Part shown: positions 7,937-15,726 of the stretch, one piece after another
Numbering within the stretch: the first letter of the stretch is position 1
Layout: each line of letters starts with the position of its first letter
Translations under genes and position numbers: made by a program
NCBI GenBank assembly: GCA_014193315.1
Contig: BJHS01000017.1
Span: forward strand, 1-42,780
Length of the DNA stretch: 42,780 bases
Origin: Verrucomicrobiota bacterium
GTDB lineage: Bacteria; Verrucomicrobiota; Verrucomicrobiia; Opitutales; UBA953
Direction: 5' to 3'
Notes under the pieces: model-generated
The model's input: the letters and a program-made list of their open reading frames with translations, nothing else
Database searches by the model: none
Told to the model about the DNA's origin: nothing

Positions 7937-9385
7937 TTACTTGGCGGGCGAGCCCGGGACGTAGCGGAAGGAAGGGAAGGTCTTCAAGGCCAGCTGGGTT
8001 TCCTCGGAGACGGGGTAGCCGAGTTTGGTGAAGTAATCAGAAACGTCCGCCTTGGCCGCCAGCCCGTAGCGCAGCACGAAGGTGTTCTGCTTGGCGGCGA
8101 GGTCGCCTTTCGCGGGACTCTGGGCGTAGGAGCGCAGCGTCGTCCGGAGGGGGTCCCAGCCGTGGGCGTGAAGCAGGACGATGAAGGGGGAGAGCTGCTC
8201 GAAGGCGCCGAGGTTCGGCGGGTTGGCCAGGCGCTTAGCCATGTTGGCATCGAGTTCCTTGATGGAGCCGTGACCGGAACCGCGGGGCAGGCCGACCAAT
8301 TTCTCCATGCAGTAGAGGGAGAAGAAATTGCAGGTCACTTCGGTTTGGCCGGGGAAGGTCCAGTCGGTGCGTTGGTGGTTGTGGCCGAGCTCATGGAAGA
8401 AGCCCCAGTTGCCCTTGGTCGAAAGTTTCTGGAGGTCGACGATCTCGGCTTCGCTCGGGTTGAGCCAGCACATGAAGGGGTAGCCCGAGTGCATGTAGCC
8501 GGCGGAAATCTGGATATCCGGCACCACGCGTTCGGGCGCGAGGCGATCCAAGGCGACGAGGTCGTCCTCGAGTTCCAAGGCCTTATCCCACCATTCCGTG
8601 ACGGGCTTGGGGTCCGCGACTTTCTCGCCAGTGGCCCGTCGGAAATGCAGGATCGCATGCTTGGCGACGAAGGTGACCCAGGGGGCAGGGCTGCTGGCGA
8701 GCGATTGCTTCCAGCTTTCGGGCGTGTCCTTGCCCAGGGTGTAGGTCGGCATCGCGACGGCGTTGCCGAACTCAAGGATTTCCGGGCCGGGTTTGGCGAT
8801 CCGGGGCAAGGCCGTGACGGCTTTACGCCCCCTGTTTTGGCGGATCTGGATGAAGAGTTGGCCGCCGAACGCGTTGGCCACTTTGTTCTCGCCCGGCTGC
8901 AGGTCGAAGGAGCGGCTGATGACGGGGAAGCGGTTCCACTTCTCGAGCTTGAGCAGGCTGTCCCGATGGCAGCCGATGATCACGCGCAGGGTCCGTCCCT
9001 CGGGCAGGGCGGGAGCCTTGACGGTCACCACCTCACCTGGGGCGGCGTAAAGGCCAGTCTCCTGCCAAACGTCCGGGCCGGTCGCTAAGTTAGGGGCGTT
9101 AATGGCGGCAGTATCCCAGCGGGTGACGAGGTTGGGGTCGAAACTCACCGTGCGGGTGACCCGCTCCTTGGCTTCGACCAGGCCCGGAAAATCCTTGGCG
9201 CTCGGGTGCGTGGTCACTTGTTCGGGCGGGGTGGCCATGTAGGCGAGAATCGCCTTGTGGAGGGCCGGCCGATCCGCTTCGACGGGTTGGACGAAAGGAG
9301 CCTTGGGCTTGGGGGTGATGTCTTCGGGCTTGGTCGCGGCGCCGGCGCACGCGGCAAGGCAAAGCAGGATGCAGGAACGAATCAT
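7937..9385 (-). CDS. M60-like secreted zinc metallopeptidase (short paralogue)
   Basis: 482 residues. The ATG at 9385 is chosen because it opens a signal peptide (MIRSCILLCLAACAGAA); the further in-frame start is a TTG. A beta-rich region (GLYAAPGEVVTV ... RVIIGCHRDSL ... NAFGGQLFIQI) precedes the gluzincin motif H331-E-L-G-H335, followed after 13 residues by Glu349 in QTE, the HExxH-X13-E spacing of peptidase family M60 (enhancin and mucin glycopeptidase relatives). It is a close paralogue of the 691-residue gene at 10357-12432, sharing AGYMHSGYP/IGWMHSGYP, GNWGF(F/Y)HELGHNHQ and FSLYCMEK. Known M60 enzymes often cut glycosylated proteins; the substrate here is unknown. Probably exported to the periplasm or secreted. 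Confidence 0.85.
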   Translation of the reverse strand: MIRSCILLCLAACAGAATKPEDITPKPKAPFVQPVEADRPALHKAILAYMATPPEQVTTHPSAKDFPGLVEAKERVTRTVSFDPNLVTRWDTAAINAPNLATGPDVWQETGLYAAPGEVVTVKAPALPEGRTLRVIIGCHRDSLLKLEKWNRFPVISRSFDLQPGENKVANAFGGQLFIQIRQNRGRKAVTALPRIAKPGPEILEFGNAVAMPTYTLGKDTPESWKQSLASSPAPWVTFVAKHAILHFRRATGEKVADPKPVTEWWDKALELEDDLVALDRLAPERVVPDIQISAGYMHSGYPFMCWLNPSEAEIVDLQKLSTKGNWGFFHELGHNHQRTDWTFPGQTEVTCNFFSLYCMEKLVGLPRGSGHGSIKELDANMAKRLANPPNLGAFEQLSPFIVLLHAHGWDPLRTTLRSYAQSPAKGDLAAKQNTFVLRYGLAAKADVSDYFTKLGYPVSEETQLALKTFPSFRYVPGSPAK

Positions 9386-9456
9386 GGTTAACCCATACAA
9401 GTCCGACCGTCCGGACTTTAAAGCGCAAAGACACTATTGAGCGATACCCGCCCTTA

Positions 9457-10311
9457 TCAGAAGACCACGGTCTTATTGTTGCCGGCCAGAAGGACGCGGT
9501 CTTCAACGACGGCGCGCAGGCCGCGGGCCAGTACGACCTTCTCGATGTCCTTGCCAAGCTGCACCATGTCTTCGGGCGTGTCCGAGTGGTCGACGCGGAT
9601 CACATCTTGCTCGACGATGGGTCCCTCGTCCAATTCGGGCGTCACGAAGTGGCAGGTCGCGCCGATCAGTTTCACCCCGCGGCGGTGGGCCTGGTGGTAG
9701 GGCTTGGCCCCGGCGAAGGAAGGGAGAAAGGAGTGGTGGATGTTGAGGATCTTGCCCGCGAAATCGCGACAGAGCTGCTCGTCCAGTACCTGCATGTAAC
9801 GCGCCAGCACGATGAGGTCGGCCTGCTCGGCGCGGAAGATCGCGTCAATCTTGCGGTAGGCGGCCGCCTTGTGCTCGGGTGTCACCGGGATATGGTGGAA
9901 GGGGATGCCGTGTGCCTCGACGACTTTGCGGTGGTCCTCATGGTTGGAGATCACGCAGGGCACGACGAAGCGGAAATCCTGCGAGACGTGCCGGGCGAGC
10001 AGGTCGTAGAGGCAATGCTCCTGCTTGGAGCAAAGGATGATCACGCGCCGGGGGCGGGCGGAATCCGAGAGGGTCCAGGTCATCCCGAAGCGTTCGGCGA
10101 TCGGGCGGAAGCGTTCGCCGAACTCGGCCGCGGGGAAATCGAGTGAATCCGCGCGGATTTCGACGCGCATGAAGAAGCGAGTCAGCTCGCTCTCGGTGTG
10201 CTGGCTGGCCTCGGTGATGGAGCCATGGTGGCGGGCCACGAAGCCGGCGACCTCCGCCACGATACCCGTGGTGTCGGGGCAGGAGAAACTCAGGGTCAGT
10301 CGGTCGGCCAT
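9457..10311 (-). CDS. purU: Formyltetrahydrofolate deformylase
   Basis: 284 residues, close to the 280 of E. coli PurU. An N-terminal ACT domain (residues ~5-80, LTLSFSCPDTTGIVAEVAGF) is followed by a formyltransferase-fold catalytic domain with CVISNHEDHR, ILNIHHSFLPSFAGA containing the catalytic Asn and His, and ELDEGPIVEQD containing the catalytic Asp. The enzyme hydrolyses 10-formyl-tetrahydrofolate to tetrahydrofolate and formate, balancing C1 pools and supplying formate for purine synthesis. Cytoplasmic. It lies between the two M60-like peptidase genes on the same strand (45 bases after the longer one), although no functional link is apparent. Confidence 0.95.
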   Translation of the reverse strand: MADRLTLSFSCPDTTGIVAEVAGFVARHHGSITEASQHTESELTRFFMRVEIRADSLDFPAAEFGERFRPIAERFGMTWTLSDSARPRRVIILCSKQEHCLYDLLARHVSQDFRFVVPCVISNHEDHRKVVEAHGIPFHHIPVTPEHKAAAYRKIDAIFRAEQADLIVLARYMQVLDEQLCRDFAGKILNIHHSFLPSFAGAKPYHQAHRRGVKLIGATCHFVTPELDEGPIVEQDVIRVDHSDTPEDMVQLGKDIEKVVLARGLRAVVEDRVLLAGNNKTVVF

Positions 10312-10356
10312 AGGTGCATCAGGAAGTCGGGGGCGAGGCTGGTCAAGCCGGGGCGT

Positions 10357-12432
10357 CTACTGGGCGTTGCCCGTGTTATTATCGCCCTGTTTCTCCTCCG
10401 CCCCGGCCATGGCTTCGTTCTTCGAGCCGAAGAGCGTGGTCTTGGCGGTCTTGGCGCCAGGCTTGGTCGGCGGGAAGTTGGCGGGCATCCACGGCTTGAG
10501 GGCGCCGAGGGAGGTCTTCATGGAGTCCGTGTAGGGCCAGTTGAAACAGGCGAAGTAGGGTCCGAGGTTGGCGCCGACATGCTTGGACCAGGTGCGGACG
10601 AAGATGTCCTTCTTGCGTTCGTCGGAGTCGGACTTCGAGAGCGCCCCAAGGGCTTCCTTGATTTTCTTTTCTTCCTTGGCGATCTCGGCCATGCGCGCCT
10701 CGGCGATGACCTTGTCTTCATCCTTTTTCTCCTTGATCGCGGCCTTGATCTTGCGTTCCAGGTCATGCTTTTCCTTGTCGAGGAGCTCTTGTTGCTTCTC
10801 GACCTCGCGGCCCGTGAGGCCGAGGTTCTTCTTCACGAGGGTGTCGGCTTTATGGACGTCGCGGCGTTCGCCCAAGGTCTCGAACGTGTCGCGGAGGCTC
10901 TTCCAGCCGAACTGCTTGACCGGGTAGTAGTATTGCGAGAGCAGGTGGAAAGGGGAGTCGGCATGGCTTTTAGGGTCGAGGGCCATCTCCGTCGTCATCA
11001 CCCCGAGGTCTTCGCCATGCCCTTCGCCGATTTTCTTCCCCGAGATTTTCTCCATGCAATAAAGGGAGAAAAGGTTGTTGGTCACCTCGGTGTAGCCGGA
11101 GTAGGTCCAGAGGCTGGATTGGTGGTTATGGCCGAGTTCGTGGTAGAAGCCCCAGTTTCCTTCGGTCTTCAGCTTTTTCACGTTCACCGAGTCCTTGGAA
11201 CTATCTAAGTAGCACTTGATGGGGTAGCCCGAGTGCATCCAGCCGATGGAGATCTCCGCGTCGGAGACGACCCGCTCCGCCGAACGACGGACTCCCCAGG
11301 CCGCCAGCCAATCGCAGGCGTCGACCGTCTCCATCCAGGTGGTCATCAGTTCTTGGGCTTCGTCGAAGGGCAGCTCGCGGATGTATTTAGACGGCACCGA
11401 GACGACCAGGTGGTCGCTCACCATCTCGGCCCAAGGGGCGGGGGCCAGCCGGCGGTTCTCCCACTCGGCCCGCGTCGTCTTGCCGTGGATGAAAATCGGG
11501 GCCTCGACGGCGCCCACGATCTCGACGCGGATCTGGTCGCGCGACTTGGCGTTCTTCTCGCCGCCCGGGATGTCGATGAAGATCGGGCCGCCGAAGGGGT
11601 TGGCCAGTTCGACGGTTCGTTTATTGAGCGCGACGGAGTTGCAGATGACCGGGAAGCGGTGCCAGCTTTCGCGTTTGGTGGCGCCCACGATGTCGTCGTT
11701 GTGGCAGCCGATGCGGGCGACCAGCCCGAGGTCCGCGTCGCCCGAGGAGATGCGGAACGTGATGCGTTCACCCGGAGCGGCGTAGGTGCCGGTGGAGTGC
11801 CAGCGCGAACGGTTGATCGGCAGGTTGACGGCGGTGATCACGCGATCGGCCGGCTCCAGCACGGGCCCCGGAAACTTTTCGGCGTCGGGATGGGGGACGC
11901 AGCGATCCGGGTCGAGGCTGGCCCAGTACTCGTCGACCGTCCGGCGGATCTTGGCCCGCAAGCCGCTGTCACCCGAGGGGACGGCCAGCGGGCTGTTGGG
12001 CGAGGCCCGGAGTTCATGGGCCGCCTTGACTTCCTTGGTGAGGCGGGCGGGGTCGCCGACGTGCGCTTTCACCAGGCGCGTCGAGACAGTCTTGTAGAAG
12101 CGATTAAACTTCAGTTCCTCCTCTTTAATCACGGGGGCCGGTTTCATCGGTTTCGGCGGCTCGTTCATGACCACCGGCGGAGGCGGGGGTGGGGGCGGCG
12201 TCTGGTCGACGACCGGCGGGGCTACCTCTTTGGCGATCACCTTCGGCGTTTCGGGCGGGACTTCGGTTACCATGGCCGGCTCGCGCATCTCGTTCAGGCG
12301 CCAATTGAGCAGGAAGGCGGCGGCCGCCAGCAACGTGACGAGCAGGAACCAGTAGAGAGGGCTGCTGGTGAAGCCGTCCTTCGGGGGCCGGGGGGTCGAT
12401 GAGCGACCAGGTCTTCGGGGTTCAAGGGCCAT
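10357..12432 (-). CDS. Membrane-anchored M60-like metallopeptidase with TonB-like proline linker and coiled-coil insert
   Basis: 691 residues from the ATG at 12432. After a short basic N-terminus there is one membrane segment (residues ~26-44) and no evident cleavage site, so it is probably anchored with the bulk in the periplasm. Residues 58-101 form a proline/valine/lysine linker with eight consecutive prolines, resembling the spanning region of TonB. The catalytic region carries H431-E-L-G-H435 and Glu449, the M60 HExxH-X13-E pattern shared with the neighbouring 482-residue paralogue. Relative to that paralogue, about 65 residues of Lys/Glu-rich sequence (~540-605) with coiled-coil character are inserted into the C-terminal helical part. 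A cell-wall-spanning peptidase acting on envelope glycoproteins is inferred, not shown. It is transcribed away from leuC from a shared control region. Confidence 0.82.
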   Translation of the reverse strand: MALEPRRPGRSSTPRPPKDGFTSSPLYWFLLVTLLAAAAFLLNWRLNEMREPAMVTEVPPETPKVIAKEVAPPVVDQTPPPPPPPPVVMNEPPKPMKPAPVIKEEELKFNRFYKTVSTRLVKAHVGDPARLTKEVKAAHELRASPNSPLAVPSGDSGLRAKIRRTVDEYWASLDPDRCVPHPDAEKFPGPVLEPADRVITAVNLPINRSRWHSTGTYAAPGERITFRISSGDADLGLVARIGCHNDDIVGATKRESWHRFPVICNSVALNKRTVELANPFGGPIFIDIPGGEKNAKSRDQIRVEIVGAVEAPIFIHGKTTRAEWENRRLAPAPWAEMVSDHLVVSVPSKYIRELPFDEAQELMTTWMETVDACDWLAAWGVRRSAERVVSDAEISIGWMHSGYPIKCYLDSSKDSVNVKKLKTEGNWGFYHELGHNHQSSLWTYSGYTEVTNNLFSLYCMEKISGKKIGEGHGEDLGVMTTEMALDPKSHADSPFHLLSQYYYPVKQFGWKSLRDTFETLGERRDVHKADTLVKKNLGLTGREVEKQQELLDKEKHDLERKIKAAIKEKKDEDKVIAEARMAEIAKEEKKIKEALGALSKSDSDERKKDIFVRTWSKHVGANLGPYFACFNWPYTDSMKTSLGALKPWMPANFPPTKPGAKTAKTTLFGSKNEAMAGAEEKQGDNNTGNAQ

Positions 12433-12463
12433 CAAAGGTGGTTTTGTCGCTCTTTCGGCCTTG

Positions 12464-12490
12464 GGTCAATCCATGCCTGCAGGATTGACC
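12464..12490. promoter_or_regulatory. Perfect 9-bp dyad between leuC and the M60 gene, with -35-like TTGACC in each arm
   Basis: GGTCAATCC (12464-12472) and GGATTGACC (12482-12490) are perfect inverted repeats separated by 9 bases. The outer part of each arm reads TTGACC outward. On the plus strand TTGACC at 12485-12490 is followed, 16 bases on, by TACGGT at 12507-12512, a plausible promoter placing the leuC start about 15-20 bases downstream. On the minus strand the matching TTGACC (12469-12464) points at the M60 gene but its -10 region (CAAAAC) is poor. The symmetry suggests an operator for a dimeric regulator. The regulator is unknown. Confidence 0.5.
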
Positions 12491-12533
12491 ACCTCGCGGT
12501 CGCTTCTACGGTGAACGCTCTCCTTTTCCGCAG

Positions 12534-13940
12534 ATGGCCAAGACCTTATTCCAGAAAGTTTGGGAAGCACACACCGTGCGAAAACTGCCTAACGGGCAGA
12601 CCCAGCTGTTCATCGGCACGCACCTCATCCATGAGGTGACGAGCCCGCAGGCCTTCGGCATGCTCCGGGACCTGGGCCTCAAGGTGAAGTACCCCCAGCG
12701 GACCTTCGCCACGGTTGACCACATCGTCCCGACCAACGAGCTCAAGGAGCCCTACTCCGACCCGATCGCCCAGGAGATGATCGAGGCCCTCCGCAAGAAC
12801 ACCCAGGACTTTGGCATCCGTTTCTTTGATACCAACACCGGCACGCAAGGCATCGTCCACATGGTCGGCCCGGAGCAGGGCATCACCCAGCCGGGTACCA
12901 CCATCGCCTGCGGCGACTCGCACACCGCGACGCACGGCGCCTTCGGGGCCATCGCCTTCGGCATTGGCACCACGCAGGTTCGCGACGTCCTCGCGACCCA
13001 GACCCTCGCCCTCAGCCCGCTCAAGGTACGCCGAATCGAGGTCAACGGCCCGCTCTCCCCGGGCGTCTACGCCAAGGACGTCATCCTGCACATCATCCGC
13101 GTCCTCGGCGTCAATGGCGGGATTGGTTACGCCTATGAGTACGCCGGTTCCACCTTCGATAACTTCTCCCTCGAGGAGCGCATGACGGTCTGCAACATGT
13201 CCATCGAAGGCGGGGCCCGCTGTGGTTACGTCAACCCGGACCAGAAGACCTTCGACTACATCAAAGGTAAGCCCTACGCCCCGACGCCCGCCGATTGGGA
13301 TGCCGCCGTGGCCCGCTGGCAGTCCTTTGCTTCCGATGCTGGCTGCGTCTACGACAACACCGTTAAGTTTGACGGCGCCGCCATCCGTCCGACCGTCACC
13401 TGGGGCATCACCCCGGGGCAGGCCGTCTTCATCGACGAGAAGATGCCGGCGCTCGAGTCCCTCAATGCCGCCGACCGCGCCACCGCCGAGGACGCTTACA
13501 AGCACATGAAGCTGGCCCCGAACACCGCGATCAAGGGCACGAAGGTCGACGTCTGTTTCCTCGGTTCCTGCACCAATGGGCGCATCTCCGACCTCCGGGA
13601 GGTCGCCAAGTACCTCAAGGGTCGCAAGGTCAGCCCGAGCGTGAAGGCGATTGTCGTCCCGGGCTCCCAGCTCACCGCCATCCAGGCCGTCCATGAAGGC
13701 CTCGACAAGATCTACATCGAAGCGGGTTTCGAATGGCGCGGCGCCGGTTGCTCCATGTGCCTCGCGATGAACCCCGACAAGCTCGTGGGTGATCAGCTCT
13801 GCGCGAGTTCCTCGAACCGGAATTTCAAGGGCCGCCAAGGCTCCCAGACCGGTCGCACCGTGCTCATGAGTCCGCTCATGGTCGCCGCTGCCGCCATCAC
13901 CGGACAGGTCACCGACGCCCGCGAAGTCTTCAAGGTCTGA
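12534..13940 (+). CDS. leuC: 3-isopropylmalate dehydratase large subunit
   Basis: 468 residues, normal for the bacterial LeuC type. The enzyme isomerises 2-isopropylmalate to 3-isopropylmalate in leucine synthesis, as a heterodimer with LeuD and a [4Fe-4S] cluster. Cluster ligands are visible: Cys346 in GSCTNGR, and Cys406 and Cys409 in GAGCSMC. Family motifs [29 protein letters not shown] and [12 protein letters not shown] are intact. The start follows a pyrimidine-rich leader (CTCCTTTTCCGCAG) with no Shine-Dalgarno sequence. The stop overlaps the ATG of the next small gene by one base (TGATG), so translational coupling is likely. Confidence 0.97.
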   Translation: MAKTLFQKVWEAHTVRKLPNGQTQLFIGTHLIHEVTSPQAFGMLRDLGLKVKYPQRTFATVDHIVPTNELKEPYSDPIAQEMIEALRKNTQDFGIRFFDTNTGTQGIVHMVGPEQGITQPGTTIACGDSHTATHGAFGAIAFGIGTTQVRDVLATQTLALSPLKVRRIEVNGPLSPGVYAKDVILHIIRVLGVNGGIGYAYEYAGSTFDNFSLEERMTVCNMSIEGGARCGYVNPDQKTFDYIKGKPYAPTPADWDAAVARWQSFASDAGCVYDNTVKFDGAAIRPTVTWGITPGQAVFIDEKMPALESLNAADRATAEDAYKHMKLAPNTAIKGTKVDVCFLGSCTNGRISDLREVAKYLKGRKVSPSVKAIVVPGSQLTAIQAVHEGLDKIYIEAGFEWRGAGCSMCLAMNPDKLVGDQLCASSSNRNFKGRQGSQTGRTVLMSPLMVAAAAITGQVTDAREVFKV

Positions 13941-14215
13941 TGCCCGCCTCCGCCACCGTCGCCCGTGTGCTCGAACGCGTCGCCCAAGGCGACGCCGTTC
14001 CGGCCGCGTGCGCCGCGGAAGGTTTGGCCTGCCAGACTGATGTCACGGTCGACGCCCATTATGACGGTAAGCCGGTCTGCACGGTGACCCTGCCTTGGGT
14101 TGTCTCCGGCCATGCGGTCCTCTTCGCCGACGGCTCCGCGGTCGCGGAAGCGCGGCTTCGATCCCTGGCTTCGGCCCTCGCCATCCCTGTCTGCGTCGTC
14201 CGCCGAGCCGCCTAA
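13940..14215 (+). CDS. Small uncharacterised protein between leuC and leuD
   Basis: 91 residues, which I do not recognise. Its ATG overlaps the leuC stop by one base and its end lies 38 bases before leuD, so it fills the space between the two subunits of one enzyme and is almost certainly translated as part of the operon. The protein has an N-terminal helix-like part (ATVARVLERVAQGD), four cysteines (24, 31, 47, 85) with C47 and C85 both in a PVC context, and a central beta-like stretch ending TLPWVVSGHAVLF. No signal peptide or membrane segment is seen. A role in assembling the LeuCD complex or its iron-sulfur cluster would fit the position but is only inference. Confidence 0.72.
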   Translation: MPASATVARVLERVAQGDAVPAACAAEGLACQTDVTVDAHYDGKPVCTVTLPWVVSGHAVLFADGSAVAEARLRSLASALAIPVCVVRRAA

Positions 14216-14253
14216 CCTCTCCCCGCTTTCCTCTTCGCTCCTCCCTCTCGCCC

Positions 14254-14874
14254 ATGTCCCTCGCTAAAGTCACCCAAGTCAAAGGCCTTGCCCTCGCTGT
14301 TCCCGGCGACGACATCGACACCGACCGCATCATCCCTGCGCGCTTCCTGCGCTGCGTCACCTTCGATGGTCTCGGTGAGCACGCCTTCCGCGACGAACGC
14401 ACCGGGCCCGACGGCAAGGAGCGCCCCCACCCCATGAACTCCGCTCAGGCTGGCCGCATCGCCGCCGCCAAGCAGGGCGTCATGGTCGTCGGCTTTAACT
14501 TTGGCTGTGGCAGTTCCCGGGAACACGCCCCGCAGTCCCTCTGGCGCTTTGGATTCACCGCCTTCGTTGGTGGCAGTTTCGCCGAGATCTTCTTTGGTAA
14601 CTCCACAACGCTGGGGGTCCCTTGCGTGACCCTCTCCAAGGATGACCTCGCCGAGTGCGACGCCTTTGTGCGCGCCAATCCCGACGTCGATCTTAGCGTG
14701 GACGTCGAAAAGCTCGTCGTGACCGCTGGGACCAAGTCCTGGTCCGCCAGTATCGCCGCTTCCGCCCGTGATGGCCTCGTCAACGGTAAGTGGGACCCGA
14801 TCGCGGACCTGCTGGATGGCGCTGCCGCCGTCGATCAGTGCGCAGGCTCGCTGGCTTACGTGGTCGGAAAGTAG
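14254..14874 (+). CDS. leuD: 3-isopropylmalate dehydratase small subunit
   Basis: 206 residues from the ATG at 14254; the longer upstream frame is the translated intergenic leader and part of the small gene out of frame. The N-terminal KVTQVKGLALAVPGDDIDTDRIIPARFL and the central FGCGSSREHAPQSL are the LeuD swivel-domain signatures. LeuD forms the substrate-binding half of isopropylmalate isomerase with LeuC. The leader before the ATG (CTCCCTCTCGCCC) is pure pyrimidine plus one G, with no Shine-Dalgarno. A strong terminator follows the stop. Confidence 0.96.
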   Translation: MSLAKVTQVKGLALAVPGDDIDTDRIIPARFLRCVTFDGLGEHAFRDERTGPDGKERPHPMNSAQAGRIAAAKQGVMVVGFNFGCGSSREHAPQSLWRFGFTAFVGGSFAEIFFGNSTTLGVPCVTLSKDDLAECDAFVRANPDVDLSVDVEKLVVTAGTKSWSASIAASARDGLVNGKWDPIADLLDGAAAVDQCAGSLAYVVGK

Positions 14875-14897
14875 CTCGCCGGCTCCCGCCACGAAAG

Positions 14898-14926
14898 GGC
14901 CGCCGGATGGGCGGCCTTTTTATTTT
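14898..14926 (+). terminator. Intrinsic terminator of the leu operon
   Basis: A perfect 7-bp GC stem, GGCCGCC (14898-14904) and GGCGGCC (14910-14916), with the 5-base loop GGATG, is followed on the plus strand by TTTTTATTTT. It lies 24 bases after the leuD stop. The convergent lipoprotein gene ends at its far edge. Confidence 0.85.
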
Positions 14927-15723
14927 CAGAGACCGAAGAGTTTCCGGATACCCTGGACAGTAGGCTTATGCTCGGCCGGGGCATTCTGTTCCCAGCGACG
15001 CAAGTAGTCCGCAAACGGCTCATGGTCCGGGCGCGCGGTGGCGTTGAGCCAACGGAAGGCCGCCCAACGGCTCGGTTGCTCCTCGAGGTAGGGCAGGAGC
15101 GCCAAGGCGATAGCCCCGTTGAGTTGGCGTTCGGTGGCGTTACCGCGGAACTCCGCTTCATGATCCCGGTAGAACTTGGCCAAGCCTTTGGTCTCGAATT
15201 CCAACTTGTAGGTGCGCTTGGTGATTACGTCCTCGGCGTATTTACCCAAGGCGGGGGCATAGCTTGCCCAGTTGGGGTAAGGTGGCTTGGTCTGCCAACT
15301 TTTGGCCATGGCCCGGAGGCAAAAGAGCGAGGCGGCCTCGCAGACGGATTCCTCGAACCATTGGTTATGGTTGGGGCCGGGCTGGAAGCCGCAGTGCACG
15401 TGGCCGAATTCATGCGCGACTTGGTAGGAGTATTGTGACCAGAACATCTTGCTCGTGTCCAACCGCACGACGACCTCGGCTTGCGCGTTGCGTTGGAAGA
15501 GGGTGATGGGGCCCTTGGTGCCGCGAACGATCACCACGTTCTCCGTCGGGAGTTCGGGGCAGTGCTTCTGGAGCTCGCCCACGGCCGAGAGGCAGACTTT
15601 GGCAATGTCCTGTTCGCGGGCCTCGAAGCCGTTGGCCTCGACCCGGATCGTGCCGCGGTGGGCGGGGACATCGTGGGTGCAGGCGGAGACCGCCAGGCCG
15701 ATCAGCAGGACAAGGTGACGCAT
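14926..15723 (-). CDS. Lipoprotein with gluzincin-type HEFGH motif (putative metallopeptidase)
   Basis: 265 residues. The N-terminus MRHLVLLIGLAVSAC has a lipobox-like VSAC, so it is probably an outer-envelope lipoprotein with Cys15 as the lipidated residue. H104-E-F-G-H108 followed by NHNQWFEESVCE (Glu124/125) fits a zinc gluzincin active site with a downstream glutamate in a helix. The C-terminal part (ATARPDHEPFADYLRRWEQNAPAEH) is reminiscent of the helical ends of such peptidases. I cannot assign a peptidase family. It starts 3 bases after the stop of the secreted gene upstream on the same strand, so the two form an operon. Confidence 0.7.
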   Translation of the reverse strand: MRHLVLLIGLAVSACTHDVPAHRGTIRVEANGFEAREQDIAKVCLSAVGELQKHCPELPTENVVIVRGTKGPITLFQRNAQAEVVVRLDTSKMFWSQYSYQVAHEFGHVHCGFQPGPNHNQWFEESVCEAASLFCLRAMAKSWQTKPPYPNWASYAPALGKYAEDVITKRTYKLEFETKGLAKFYRDHEAEFRGNATERQLNGAIALALLPYLEEQPSRWAAFRWLNATARPDHEPFADYLRRWEQNAPAEHKPTVQGIRKLFGL

Positions 15724-15726
15724 GAC

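Noticed and set aside
7745-9088. 447-codon plus-strand frame opposite the M60-like gene
   Set aside because: Shadow frame; translation is Gly/Glu/Val-rich without domains, whereas the minus-strand gene has a signal peptide and an HExxH site.
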